NCBI RefSeq assembly: GCF_018617855.1
Contig: NZ_JACSKY010000003.1
Span: 1 to 64,000, forward strand
Length of the DNA: 64,000 nucleotides
Direction: 5' to 3'
DNA from: Exiguobacterium qingdaonense
GTDB lineage: Bacteria > Bacillota > Bacilli > Exiguobacteriales > Exiguobacteriaceae
In this document: positions 49,612 to 58,445 of the stretch, one piece after another
Numbering within the stretch: position 1 is the stretch's first letter
How the letters are laid out: every line of letters begins with the position of its first letter
The notes under the pieces: generated by a model
Databases searched by the model: none
What the model was told of the DNA's origin: nothing
The model's input: only the letters and a program-made list of their open reading frames with translations
Program-made: the position numbers and the translations under genes

Positions 49612-50070
49612 ATGCATCACCAACCGATGACACGTGAATGGGCAGGCCAAATTCAAGAATGGACCTACGGAGCTCCTTATGACTTCTATAATCAGCCTCC
49701 TTCTGAAGAGGGAATCGCCGAGTTGATGGCGTATCAGGCAACTTTAGAAAAACATGAACTGATTGGATTTTATTGTATCGGCTCCCCGGCTCAAGTGCCC
49801 AATTCGACATATCTATATTCGTCAGATTTCACGGACATCGGATTTGGGATGCGGCCTGACTTGACGGGGAAAGGACGGGGACGCGCATTCGTGACCTATG
49901 TCATCGAGAGGGCAATCGAAAAAGGAAAACCGCTTCGACTGACTGTCGCTTCTTTCAACGAGCGCGCGATTCATCTATACGAAACGGTCGGATTTCGCAC
50001 CATCACATCGTTCGAGCGGAATGGTGTCCCCTTTCAAGTGATGGTACGCGATCAACCATACTGTTTTTGA
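49612..50070 (+). CDS. GNAT acetyltransferase
   Basis: A 152-residue GNAT domain with IGFGMRPDLTGKGRGRAFVTYV (near residues 79-100) and VASFNERAIHLYETVGF (near 114-130). I start at the ATG after GGAGGGGG. Its 3' end overlaps the convergent DUF4385 gene by 19 bases. Substrate unknown. Confidence 0.88.
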   Translation: MHHQPMTREWAGQIQEWTYGAPYDFYNQPPSEEGIAELMAYQATLEKHELIGFYCIGSPAQVPNSTYLYSSDFTDIGFGMRPDLTGKGRGRAFVTYVIERAIEKGKPLRLTVASFNERAIHLYETVGFRTITSFERNGVPFQVMVRDQPYCF

Positions 50071-50498
50071 TGTGCTTTTTTACGTCGCAAATAATCCTCA
50101 TCGGCACGAAGCTGATCCCAATACGTTTTGAAGATGCGTGCAGACTCCGCCTTTTCCTCATCGATTTGGCGTTCATGAATGTCACCGTCTTCTTTATATT
50201 TTCGCCCGCCTTTATAATTGGCGTAGCGCCGGGCTCGTGTATAGCCCATTTGAATGAACTTTCGGGCCATATCCATCCCGACGAAATCATCGTTCGCGCG
50301 ATACGCTTCAAACAACTCCATGATTTCTTCGGCAGATTGCTTCGCAATCTCAGGGGTCTTAAATCGCCAATGAGGCAAAATCTCGCTTTTATACGGTTCG
50401 ACGAGTAACACACCTTGTTCACCACGACCGACCCGGTACAGCTCCGGTTGTTTTCGAAAGTCGATTTCATCAAAGTTTAAATCGTAATCAAATGGCAT
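50052..50498 (-). CDS. DUF4385-family protein
   Basis: A 148-residue protein. The sequence FDYDLNFDEIDFRKQPELYRVGRGEQGVLLVEPYKSEILPHWRFKTPEIA and later DDFVGMDMARKFIQMGYTRARRYANYKGGRKY is a near textbook match to DUF4385, a conserved family of unknown function found in bacteria and phages. I use the ATG eight bases after GAGGAGG, giving MPFDYD. Confidence 0.85.
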   Translation of the reverse strand: MPFDYDLNFDEIDFRKQPELYRVGRGEQGVLLVEPYKSEILPHWRFKTPEIAKQSAEEIMELFEAYRANDDFVGMDMARKFIQMGYTRARRYANYKGGRKYKEDGDIHERQIDEEKAESARIFKTYWDQLRADEDYLRRKKAHQKQYG

Positions 50499-50572
50499 GG
50501 TCATTCCTCCTCGCCTAACGTTTCCCATTAGGGCGGTGGAGGAAACAACTCGAAGGAAAAGGACGGATTGAG

Positions 50573-51115
50573 ATGATCACTTTAGAGACAGAACGATTGA
50601 TTTTACGGGCATTTACGTTAAAAGATGCAGAAGATGTGTACCATTATGCAAAAGATGAGCGAGTCGGACCGATGGCCGGTTGGGCACCTCATGAATCAAT
50701 TGAAGAAACAAGGGACGTCATTCAACTGTTTATCAAGGAGGGGGATGTATGGGCCATCGTCTTGAAAGAGACCGGGAAAGTGATCGGTAGCATCGGGTTA
50801 CATGACCGAAGACCAAACCCTTCAATCCAACATGAGGCACAGCGTGAAATCGGTTATGTACTCAGTCCAGACTATTGGGGAAACGCTTATACGCCGGAAG
50901 CCGTTCAGGCGATGATTCGATTTGGGTTCGAAGCGTTAGGGTTGGAGCGGATTTGGTGCGGATACTTCAGCTTCAATGACCAATCGCGGCGCGTCGTTGA
51001 AAAGTCTGGGTTCACCTATGCGTTTACAAAACAACAGGAATTGACCCGACTCGACGGACGAACGGTAGAAAATCTCGTCTATGTCCAATTAAATCCGACG
51101 TTCTTTACACATTGA
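50573..51115 (+). CDS. RimJ/RimL-type GNAT acetyltransferase
   Basis: A 180-residue protein of the ribosomal-protein N-acetyltransferase-like group: ITLETERLILRAFTLKDAEDVY at the start, REIGYVLSPDYWGNAYTPEAVQAMIRFGF (near residues 90-118) as acetyl-CoA region, and NDQSRRVVEKSGF. Target unknown; many such paralogues exist in bacilli. Confidence 0.88.
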   Translation: MITLETERLILRAFTLKDAEDVYHYAKDERVGPMAGWAPHESIEETRDVIQLFIKEGDVWAIVLKETGKVIGSIGLHDRRPNPSIQHEAQREIGYVLSPDYWGNAYTPEAVQAMIRFGFEALGLERIWCGYFSFNDQSRRVVEKSGFTYAFTKQQELTRLDGRTVENLVYVQLNPTFFTH

Positions 51116-51159
51116 AGCACGATTTCAGTGTGTTTTTTCATGAAATATTCAAAATCCCC

Positions 51160-51188
51160 TTGATATGTAACCGGTTACACATTAAGAT
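51160..51188 (+). promoter_or_regulatory. Promoter of the ribose operon
   Basis: TTGATA (51160-51165), 17 bases, TAAGAT (51183-51188). The spacer is almost filled by the operator palindrome. Confidence 0.7.
51166..51179 (+). promoter_or_regulatory. RbsR-type operator
   Basis: TGTAACCGGTTACA is a perfect 14-base palindrome with a central CCGG, the LacI-family pattern, lying exactly between the -35 and -10 boxes. The adjacent rbsR product is the obvious binder. Confidence 0.8.
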
Positions 51189-51193
51189 GGTCT

Positions 51194-51207
51194 TGTAAGC
51201 GTTTCCA
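51194..51207 (+). promoter_or_regulatory. Catabolite-response element (cre)
   Basis: TGTAAGCGTTTCCA fits the CcpA box consensus WTGNAANCGNWNNCA-type. It lies just after the expected transcription start, a roadblock position, so preferred sugars would repress the ribose operon. Confidence 0.75.
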
Positions 51208-51224
51208 TAACGGAGGGGTGTCAA

Positions 51225-52202
51225 GTGGCGACAATCAAACAAGTAGCAAAACATGCGAACGTTTCAGTAGCGACCGTATCACGCGTCATGAACAAAAGTG
51301 GATATGTGAGCGAAGAGGCGAAAGAAGCAGTCGAAAAGGCGATTGCGGAATTGAATTACGCACCGAACCGAGTCGCGCGTTCGCTTTATAAAAAATCATC
51401 GAATTTGATTGGACTCATCATGCCAGACATCACGAACCCGTTCTTTCCGCAGCTGGCTCGGGCGATTGAAGATGTCGCGAATCAGCATGGCTATCAAGTC
51501 GTCTTATGTAACACGGACGAGCAACTTGAAAAAGAGCAGACATACTTGGTCGCTTTGCAGACAATGCATGTCGACGGTTTGATCATCACGACGAATCATT
51601 CACACAATCCGAATTATGAGACGTTGGATCTACCGATGGTTGCGCTTGACCGGATCGTGAAGGCGGGCATCGATGCAGTCATTTCTGACGGCTATGAGGG
51701 TGGGAAGTTGGCAGCCGACACGTTGTTACAGCGTGGAGCGACACGGCTGACCCACATCGCCGGACCCGATCATCTCAAGACCGTCAAGCGTCGAACGGAA
51801 GGATTCGTCGAAGTAGCGGGAGACAAGCTCGTCGGGATGACCGAGTCCACGTTCACGTTCAAAGATGCATTGAAAGCCTCCCAAGAGCTGTTCGATCACG
51901 CTTGGCCGTTCGATGGCATCTTCGCAGCGAACGATGTGATTGCAGCCGCAGTATTGCAAGAAGCCGTCCGTCGAAATATTCGTGTTCCGGAAGAACTACA
52001 AGTCATCGGGTATGACGGGATCGAGCTAGGTGAGATGACGTCGCCACCGTTGACGACCATCGTACAACCAATTTATGAAATGGGACGAATGGCGACCGAA
52101 CGATTGCTTGATTTGATTGAGAAAAAGGATACGCAACCGAAAGAGATGCTGTTACCGGTCACGTTACTTGAAAGGCAAACGACAAAGCGAAAGGAGAAAT
52201 AG
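51225..52202 (+). CDS. rbsR: Ribose operon repressor RbsR (LacI family)
   Basis: A 325-residue LacI-family repressor. The DNA-binding head ATIKQVAKHANVSVATVSRVMN is at the N-terminus, the hinge near residue 50, and a periplasmic-binding-type effector domain follows. Start is GTG after GGAGGGG. As the first gene of the rbs operon with a palindrome in the promoter it must be autoregulated; ribose or a phosphate derivative is the likely inducer. Confidence 0.93.
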   Translation: MATIKQVAKHANVSVATVSRVMNKSGYVSEEAKEAVEKAIAELNYAPNRVARSLYKKSSNLIGLIMPDITNPFFPQLARAIEDVANQHGYQVVLCNTDEQLEKEQTYLVALQTMHVDGLIITTNHSHNPNYETLDLPMVALDRIVKAGIDAVISDGYEGGKLAADTLLQRGATRLTHIAGPDHLKTVKRRTEGFVEVAGDKLVGMTESTFTFKDALKASQELFDHAWPFDGIFAANDVIAAAVLQEAVRRNIRVPEELQVIGYDGIELGEMTSPPLTTIVQPIYEMGRMATERLLDLIEKKDTQPKEMLLPVTLLERQTTKRKEK

Positions 52203-52205
52203 AGA

Positions 52206-53090
52206 ATGAAACGCATTGTTGTCATCGGCAGTATATCAATGGACCTCGTCGTCACGTCCGACAAACGTCCGCAAGCAGGAGAAACGGTAATTGGTGATTC
52301 GTTTCGTACCGTTCCAGGGGGGAAGGGAGCGAATCAGGCGGTCGCCGCTTCAAGATTAGACGGTACCGTACAAATGGTCGGCTGTGTGGGGAGCGACCCG
52401 TTTGGACAACATATTCTTCAGAATTTTACACAGCATGGCGTTGATGTCACGAACGTTCGTGTTATACGAGATGAGGTAACGGGCACTGCCCATATCGTCT
52501 TGGCAGAAGCAGATAATTCGATTGTCGTCGTTCAATCGGCGAACAAACAGGTTACCTTCACAGAAGAAGAACTTGAGAAACTTCTAGACGATCAATCTTT
52601 TGTGCTTCTCCAACTCGAAATTCCAATCGAGACCGTCCGGCAAGTGACGTCTTATTGTCAGTCAAAAGGGATTCCAGTATTACTGAATCCGGCACCGTCG
52701 CAACCGCTCCCGCCAGAAGTGATTGAACAAGTCACGTATCTGACACCGAATGAACATGAGTGCCGCGATTTATTCGATGGTTTATCCGTGGATGAAGTGC
52801 TCGAGCGATATCCGAACAAACTACTCGTCACGGAGGGAGCACGCGGCGTACGATTCCATGATGGGCAATCAGTTCGGCACGTACCGGCCATCCGAGCGAA
52901 CGTCGTCGATACGACGGGAGCGGGGGACACGTTCAACGGCGCACTCGCGGTTGCACTTGTCGAACATAACGATTTAGAAGCGGCGGTACGATTTGCCGTG
53001 GTCGCGTCCGGCATGAGTGTCGAGGGGTTTGGCGCACAGGGCGGTATGCCGACACGTCAAGCTGTACAACAACGATTGGAGCATGTGTGA
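52206..53090 (+). CDS. rbsK: Ribokinase RbsK
   Basis: A 294-residue PfkB-family kinase. GSISMDLV at the start, PGGKGANQAVAASRL (near residues 38-52) as sugar site, LNPAPSQPLP and the anion hole DTTGAGDTFNGALAVAL (near 236-252, catalytic Asp in GAGD) are all present. It phosphorylates ribose on entry. AAAGGAG precedes the ATG three bases after rbsR. Confidence 0.95.
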   Translation: MKRIVVIGSISMDLVVTSDKRPQAGETVIGDSFRTVPGGKGANQAVAASRLDGTVQMVGCVGSDPFGQHILQNFTQHGVDVTNVRVIRDEVTGTAHIVLAEADNSIVVVQSANKQVTFTEEELEKLLDDQSFVLLQLEIPIETVRQVTSYCQSKGIPVLLNPAPSQPLPPEVIEQVTYLTPNEHECRDLFDGLSVDEVLERYPNKLLVTEGARGVRFHDGQSVRHVPAIRANVVDTTGAGDTFNGALAVALVEHNDLEAAVRFAVVASGMSVEGFGAQGGMPTRQAVQQRLEHV

Positions 53091-53479
53091 TGAAAAAACA
53101 AGGGATTTTGAATAGTCATCTAGCTAAAATCTTTGCCGATCTCGGGCATACAGACCGGGTCGTCATCGCGGATTGTGGATTGCCGATTCCGGACGGTGTA
53201 AAACGGGTCGACCTCAGTCTTCGCATCGGGGAACCTTCTTTTTTAGACGTTTTAGACGCTGTGAACTCCGACATGGTCGTGGAGCGTATCACGATTGCCG
53301 AGGAAATTCTCACGCATAATCCGGCGATTGCCGATTCATTGAAAGAGCAGTATCGAGAAGTCGACATGTGTTCACATGAAGAGTTCAAACGTGAAGTGGA
53401 AAAAGCGAAAGTCGTCATTCGAACCGGGGAAGCGACACCTTACGCCAACGTCATCTTGCACGCCGGGGTCATTTTTTAA
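53090..53479 (+). CDS. rbsD: D-ribose pyranase RbsD
   Basis: A 129-residue RbsD. GILNSHLAKIFADLGHTDRVVIADCGLPIP (near residues 4-33) holds the catalytic His, and IRTGEATPYANVILHAGV at the C-terminus binds the sugar. It converts pyranose forms of ribose to those accepted by RbsK. The ATG overlaps the rbsK stop (TGATG). Confidence 0.95.
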   Translation: MKKQGILNSHLAKIFADLGHTDRVVIADCGLPIPDGVKRVDLSLRIGEPSFLDVLDAVNSDMVVERITIAEEILTHNPAIADSLKEQYREVDMCSHEEFKREVEKAKVVIRTGEATPYANVILHAGVIF

Positions 53480-53492
53480 GGGGAGGGATTCG

Positions 53493-54971
53493 ATGCACAT
53501 TCAATTGAAAGGAATCCATAAGTCGTTCGGTCCGGTCTCCGTCTTAAAAGGGGTCGACTTCGAGCTATTACCTGGGGAGATTCATGCGCTCATGGGTGAG
53601 AACGGTGCCGGGAAATCGACGTTGATGAAAGTGATGACCGGTCTTCACGCTCAAGATGAAGGAGAGATCCTGATTGATGAGAAGAGACGGCAATTCAAAC
53701 ACCCGAAAGAAGCGGAGCAAGAAGGCATCGCCTTCATTCATCAAGAACTCAATATCTTACCTGAAATGACGGTGACGGAGAACTTGTTTCTCGGTCGAGA
53801 ACTGACGGGGCCGTTTGGGACAATCAAACAGCAAGAGATGGCGAGACGGGCTCGGGAGTATTTAGCAGAATTGAATGTATTCATGGACGTCAATGAAGTG
53901 GCTCGGAACTTATCTGTCGGTCAACAGCAGATGATTGAGATTGCGAAGGCGCTCATGACGGATGCGAAAGTCATCGTCATGGATGAACCGACAGCAGCCT
54001 TGACGGATCGGGAAATCCAAGCACTCTTTGCCGTATCACGGGCATTACGGGACCAAGGCGTATCCATCATCTACATCTCCCATCGGATGGAAGAAATTTT
54101 TGAGTTGTGTGACCGCATCACCGTACTGCGAGACGGGCAATCCATCTCGACGCGCATGATTCAAGACACGTCATTCGAAGAAACTGTACGTGATATGGTC
54201 GGGCGTGAAATCGGTGAACGGTATCCGGCACGTACCACAACGCTCGGGGATGTTGTACTCGAAGTGGATGATTTAATCGGTAACCGGTTCCACAACGTAT
54301 CGTTCAACGTTCGTGCCGGTGAAATCGTTGGATTTTCCGGATTGATGGGAGCGGGACGGACCGAAGTGATGCGTGCCTTGTTCGGGGCGGACACCCATAA
54401 AGGTGGAGTCATCAAGTTGAACGGGAAGCCGATTCGCATCAAAACTCCAGCAGACGCCATCAAGCACGGCATCGCATTTTTGACAGAGGACCGAAAAGGA
54501 GAGGGGTTGCTACTCGACTTCTCGCTCCGAGAAAATCTGTCACTCCCGACACTCGACAAGCGGACGAAAGGGTCCGTCATCTCGAAACATCAAGAAGCAA
54601 CGTTCGCGGAGACGTACTTGCAAAAACTGCGGGTCAAGCACCATTCGATGGAACAAAAAGTGAAATCGCTGTCCGGTGGGAACCAACAGAAGATTGTGCT
54701 CGGTAAATGGTTAGGTGTCGAGCCGGACGTCTTGATTTTGGATGAACCGACCCGGGGTGTCGATGTCGGTGCCAAGAAAGAGATTTACAACATTATGAGC
54801 GATCTCGCGGAATCGGGTGTCGCCATCATCATGGTCTCTTCTGACTTACCAGAAGTGCTCGGCATGAGCGACCGAATTGTCGTCATGCGGGAAGGTGTCG
54901 TGACGGGAACGCTCACGAAAGAAGAGGCGACACAAGAAAAAGTTATGACATATGCGACAGGAGGGCAATGA
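53493..54971 (+). CDS. rbsA: Ribose ABC transporter ATPase RbsA
   Basis: A 492-residue double ATPase. The first domain has Walker A GENGAGKST and signature LSVGQQQ with IVMDEPTAALT; the second has the degenerate A loop SGLMGAGRTE, signature LSGGNQQK and LILDEPTRGVD, as usual in the sugar class. GGGGAGGG precedes the ATG. Confidence 0.96.
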   Translation: MHIQLKGIHKSFGPVSVLKGVDFELLPGEIHALMGENGAGKSTLMKVMTGLHAQDEGEILIDEKRRQFKHPKEAEQEGIAFIHQELNILPEMTVTENLFLGRELTGPFGTIKQQEMARRAREYLAELNVFMDVNEVARNLSVGQQQMIEIAKALMTDAKVIVMDEPTAALTDREIQALFAVSRALRDQGVSIIYISHRMEEIFELCDRITVLRDGQSISTRMIQDTSFEETVRDMVGREIGERYPARTTTLGDVVLEVDDLIGNRFHNVSFNVRAGEIVGFSGLMGAGRTEVMRALFGADTHKGGVIKLNGKPIRIKTPADAIKHGIAFLTEDRKGEGLLLDFSLRENLSLPTLDKRTKGSVISKHQEATFAETYLQKLRVKHHSMEQKVKSLSGGNQQKIVLGKWLGVEPDVLILDEPTRGVDVGAKKEIYNIMSDLAESGVAIIMVSSDLPEVLGMSDRIVVMREGVVTGTLTKEEATQEKVMTYATGGQ

Positions 54972-54972
54972 C

Positions 54973-55938
54973 ATGGAATTGAAAGCAACGACTGCACTGA
55001 AGCGCCCCGGTCGACTCGGATGGGGACAAAAGTTAGGCCCACTGTTTGGTCTGCTCGTCATCGTCGTCGTCGTGACCGCGCTAGAACCAGGATTTTTATC
55101 ATTAAACAATATCTTTAACGTACTTCGACAAGTTTCGATTAACGCCTTGATTGCTTTTGGGATGACGTTCGTCATCTTGACGGGAGGGATCGATTTATCG
55201 GTCGGTTCCATTTTAGCTCTCGCATCTGCATTAGTGGCAGGCATGATGGTAGATGGTCAACATGCAATTATGGCTGTCGCTCTCGGTTTGATCGCAGGTG
55301 CTCTTCTTGGTGCCTTTAACGGTGCGGTCATCACGTACGGGAAAGTGGCACCGTTTATTGCGACATTGGCCACGATGACGATTTATCGGGGATTGACGCT
55401 CGTTTATACGGACGGTCGACCAATTACAGGTCTTGGAGATTCTGGTTGGTTCGAGATGCTCGGACGTGGTTACTTCTGGATTATTCCGGTGCCGGCATTG
55501 ACGATGTTACTCGCGTTCGGTGTCCTCTATTTTATCTTGAAGAAGACGACATTCGGTCGGCATACGTATGCGATTGGTGGAAATGAGGAAGCGGCAAAAT
55601 TGATGGGGATTGGCGTCAATAAAGTCAAAATCATGATTTACTCGTTGTCTGGGATGCTCGCGGCACTCGCCGGGATTATCTTGACCTCGCGCCTCAACTC
55701 CGCTCAACCGACGGCAGGGACGTCATATGAACTCGATGCCATCGCAGCTGTCGTTCTCGGGGGAACGAGCCTAGCGGGTGGCCGTGGTTGGATCGTCGGA
55801 ACGTTGATCGGGGCGCTCATCATCGGAACGTTAAATAACGGATTGAACCTTCTCGGCGTATCATCTTTCTTCCAACTCGTCGTAAAAGGTGCAGTTATAT
55901 TGTTTGCAGTATTGCTTGATCGTCGACAAAACGCTTAA
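54973..55938 (+). CDS. rbsC: Ribose ABC transporter permease RbsC
   Basis: A 321-residue permease with eight or more membrane segments. NALIAFGMTFVILTGGIDLSVGSILAL (near residues 44-70) and the IGGNEEAAKLMGIGVNKVK ATPase-contact loop (near 200-220) identify the BPD_transp_2 family. The ATG overlaps the end region of rbsA with GGAGGG upstream. Confidence 0.96.
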   Translation: MELKATTALKRPGRLGWGQKLGPLFGLLVIVVVVTALEPGFLSLNNIFNVLRQVSINALIAFGMTFVILTGGIDLSVGSILALASALVAGMMVDGQHAIMAVALGLIAGALLGAFNGAVITYGKVAPFIATLATMTIYRGLTLVYTDGRPITGLGDSGWFEMLGRGYFWIIPVPALTMLLAFGVLYFILKKTTFGRHTYAIGGNEEAAKLMGIGVNKVKIMIYSLSGMLAALAGIILTSRLNSAQPTAGTSYELDAIAAVVLGGTSLAGGRGWIVGTLIGALIIGTLNNGLNLLGVSSFFQLVVKGAVILFAVLLDRRQNA

Positions 55939-55960
55939 CACGCGAAAGGGGAAACGGAAC

Positions 55961-56872
55961 ATGAAAAAATGGACAGCTTGGCTACTCGCACTGACAATGG
56001 TATTGATGGCAGCTTGCTCGACAGAACAACCGGGGTCAACATCTGAGACGGAAACGAAAGATGGGGATTACGAAATTGGACTCTCGATTTCAACATTGAA
56101 CAACCCGTTCTTCGTCGCTCTAAAAGAAGGTGCAGAAGAGCAGGCGAACGAAATGGATGCGACACTTACTGTGGCGGATGCACAAAATGATGCGGCAAAA
56201 CAAGTGAACGACGTTGAGGACATGATTCAAAAAGGCATGGACTTGATTTTAATTAATCCGACAGACTCAGAAGCGGTTGGAGCAGCGGTACAGGCAGCGA
56301 ACGATGCGGGTATTCCAGTCATCACAGTAGACCGTAATGCTGAAACCGGTGACGTCGTCGCACACGTGGCGTCAGATAACGTTGCTGGCGGTCAGTTGGC
56401 GGGTGACTACATGGTCGAACTCGTTGGGGAAGGACAAAAAGTGGTTGAACTTGAAGGGATTCCGGGAGCGTCTGCGACACGTGACCGTGGTCAAGGGTTC
56501 AATGAAGCAATCGATGGGAAACTCGAGGTAGTCGCAAAACAATCTGCGAACTTTGACCGTGCAGAAGGATTGACGGTCATGGAGAACATTTTACAGGACA
56601 ATAAAGATATCGTCGCTGTGTTCGCGCATAACGATGAGATGGCGCTCGGTGCCGTTCAAGCGCTCGATGCAGCTGGTATGAGTGACGTGAAAGTCATCGG
56701 GTTCGATGCGACAGACGATGCGGTCAAAGCGGTCGAAGGTGGAACGATGGCAGCGACCGTCGCTCAAAAGCCAACTGAAATCGGGAAATTGGGTGTGGAA
56801 GCTGCAATTAATCATTTGAGCGGCGAAACGGTGGAAGCGAACATCCCGGTAGAGCTCGAATTAATCAAATAA
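55961..56872 (+). CDS. rbsB: Ribose-binding lipoprotein RbsB
   Basis: A 303-residue binding protein. The lipobox LMAACS puts the lipidated Cys near residue 20. The type I periplasmic-binding fold shows STLNNPFFVALKEG (near 47-60), the hinge DRNAETGDVVAHVASDN (near 125-141) and NDEMALGAVQAL (near 229-240). It delivers ribose to RbsCA. Last gene of the operon, before a strong terminator. Confidence 0.96.
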   Translation: MKKWTAWLLALTMVLMAACSTEQPGSTSETETKDGDYEIGLSISTLNNPFFVALKEGAEEQANEMDATLTVADAQNDAAKQVNDVEDMIQKGMDLILINPTDSEAVGAAVQAANDAGIPVITVDRNAETGDVVAHVASDNVAGGQLAGDYMVELVGEGQKVVELEGIPGASATRDRGQGFNEAIDGKLEVVAKQSANFDRAEGLTVMENILQDNKDIVAVFAHNDEMALGAVQALDAAGMSDVKVIGFDATDDAVKAVEGGTMAATVAQKPTEIGKLGVEAAINHLSGETVEANIPVELELIK

Positions 56873-56880
56873 TCCAAATG

Positions 56881-56927
56881 AAACCTCACGATACCTCGAT
56901 TTCGGGTAAGGTATCGTGAGGTTTTTT
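56881..56927 (+). terminator. Terminator of the ribose operon
   Basis: A 15-pair stem AAACCTCACGATACC/GGTATCGTGAGGTTT (56881-56895 with 56910-56924), then T. Beyond it, 56928-57064 is an AT-rich gap in which I see nothing further. Confidence 0.95.
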
Positions 56928-57064
56928 CAGTGTTCACACATCCCTGTCCATGAATTGGATAGTAAATCCCTTTTTAGGGTATATCTAGATAAAAATGAAT
57001 TTCGTTTTGTTCATCGGAAGATCAGATCGGAGGAGATGACATCCTTCATCCGACAGCACACATG

Positions 57065-58402
57065 TCAATGTTTCTGATCAAGTGAAGGCGGTACGGGACG
57101 AGTGTCGTCAATAGTTTGATTGTTAGAATACTGAACCTCGATCAATACGACATCTTCATGTGCTTTGAGCGTATGGGCGACCCCACGTCGAATCGATATG
57201 ACGTCGGTCGGTTTTACTTCAAATGATCGTCCGTCAAGCGTCACGCTCGCCGTCCCTTGGAGTACCGTCCAGATCGTGTCGGTCTCTTCATGATAATGAT
57301 AGCTGAGTTCTTTTCCTGCCTGAACGAGCATGCGACGCGTCATGCTATGATTTCCGTCTTCAAGCGTCTCATGATGGATGACTTCCGATTGTCCCCATCG
57401 TTTCCATTTGAACTTCGGATAGTCATCAGAGGAAGCGAGGTAATCCTTCAGTTGCGGAGTCGCCTCTTTTGTTGAGACGAGAATCCCATCCGCGTTAGCA
57501 GCGACGATCATATCCTCAAGCCCGACCCCAATCAACGGAAGGTTCAGTTCATTGATTACGTGGGTGTTCGTCGATTCAAACAGTTCGACTTGGCCATGGG
57601 TTGTCGACGTCATCTCTTCGGTCAATGTGTTCCATGTCCCCAAGTCTTTCCAATCTCCATCGTAGCGATGAACAAATACAGACTCCGTGTGTTCGACGAC
57701 CGCATAGTCAAACGAAGTCTTTTCTAAATCATCGTAGCGACTTGTCAGCTCTGAATAGGTCGTCGGTAGGTTTCGTTCTGTCAGTTCATCGAGTAACCGG
57801 TGTAACTTGCAAGCAAAAATCCCACAGTTCCATAGTGCACCTTGCTCAATCAGTCGCTCTGCCACATCGACGACCGGTTTTTCTTGAAACAAGCGGACAG
57901 AGGAGATTTGAGCCATTTCATTTGGGACGATATATCCGTATTTTGATGTCGGATGGAGGGGGGTGACCCCAATCAGATGTAAGGCATCGTCACTCGCCTG
58001 CACCGCTTCATTTACTTGAGGGAAGTATTCAAAAAAACGAAGGTCGACATAAGCATCGACCGGCATCACAAGCACCGTCTCATCCGGGTCGATCCGTTGT
58101 TCGTTTAAATAACTTGCGCCGAGCACGATAGCAGGAAACGTATCACGACGACTCGGTTCGGTGATGATATTGGCATCGGTCCCGATTTGATAGACAATTG
58201 CGTCACGTTGGAGCGCATTCGTTAAAATAAAGGCATCCTGGTCTAACTTCATGTCACTTAGTTGTGAGAAGACACGTTCAATCATCGACTGTTTGGCACC
58301 TTGACCGTCATCAAGTAGTCGAATGAACTGTTTTGAGTTGATATCATTTGAAAGTGGCCATAGACGCTTTCCAGACCCACCAGATAGTAAGAGTAATTTC
58401 AC
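57065..58402 (-). CDS. manC: Mannose-1-phosphate guanylyltransferase / mannose-6-phosphate isomerase
   Basis: A 445-residue two-domain enzyme. The N-terminal nucleotidyltransferase has LLSGGSGKRLWPLS and KQF (residues 4-27), then FVVEHTESV-type metal region (near 225); the C-terminal 110 residues are a cupin with YHYHEETDTIWTVLQG, as in bifunctional ManC/AlgA proteins. It makes GDP-mannose for the surface polysaccharide genes beside it. I start at GTG 58402, after GAAAGGGTG; the longer frame starts before the divergent gene's ribosome site. Only 43 bases separate it from the divergent receiver-like gene. Confidence 0.9.
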   Translation of the reverse strand: MKLLLLSGGSGKRLWPLSNDINSKQFIRLLDDGQGAKQSMIERVFSQLSDMKLDQDAFILTNALQRDAIVYQIGTDANIITEPSRRDTFPAIVLGASYLNEQRIDPDETVLVMPVDAYVDLRFFEYFPQVNEAVQASDDALHLIGVTPLHPTSKYGYIVPNEMAQISSVRLFQEKPVVDVAERLIEQGALWNCGIFACKLHRLLDELTERNLPTTYSELTSRYDDLEKTSFDYAVVEHTESVFVHRYDGDWKDLGTWNTLTEEMTSTTHGQVELFESTNTHVINELNLPLIGVGLEDMIVAANADGILVSTKEATPQLKDYLASSDDYPKFKWKRWGQSEVIHHETLEDGNHSMTRRMLVQAGKELSYHYHEETDTIWTVLQGTASVTLDGRSFEVKPTDVISIRRGVAHTLKAHEDVVLIEVQYSNNQTIDDTRPVPPSLDQKH

Positions 58403-58445
58403 TTCGTGACACCCTTTCTCGATTAAAATTTCGGAGGTACACAAC

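Noticed and set aside
57601-57966. 121-codon plus-strand frame inside manC
   Set aside because: It is antisense to the guanylyltransferase domain with no start signal.
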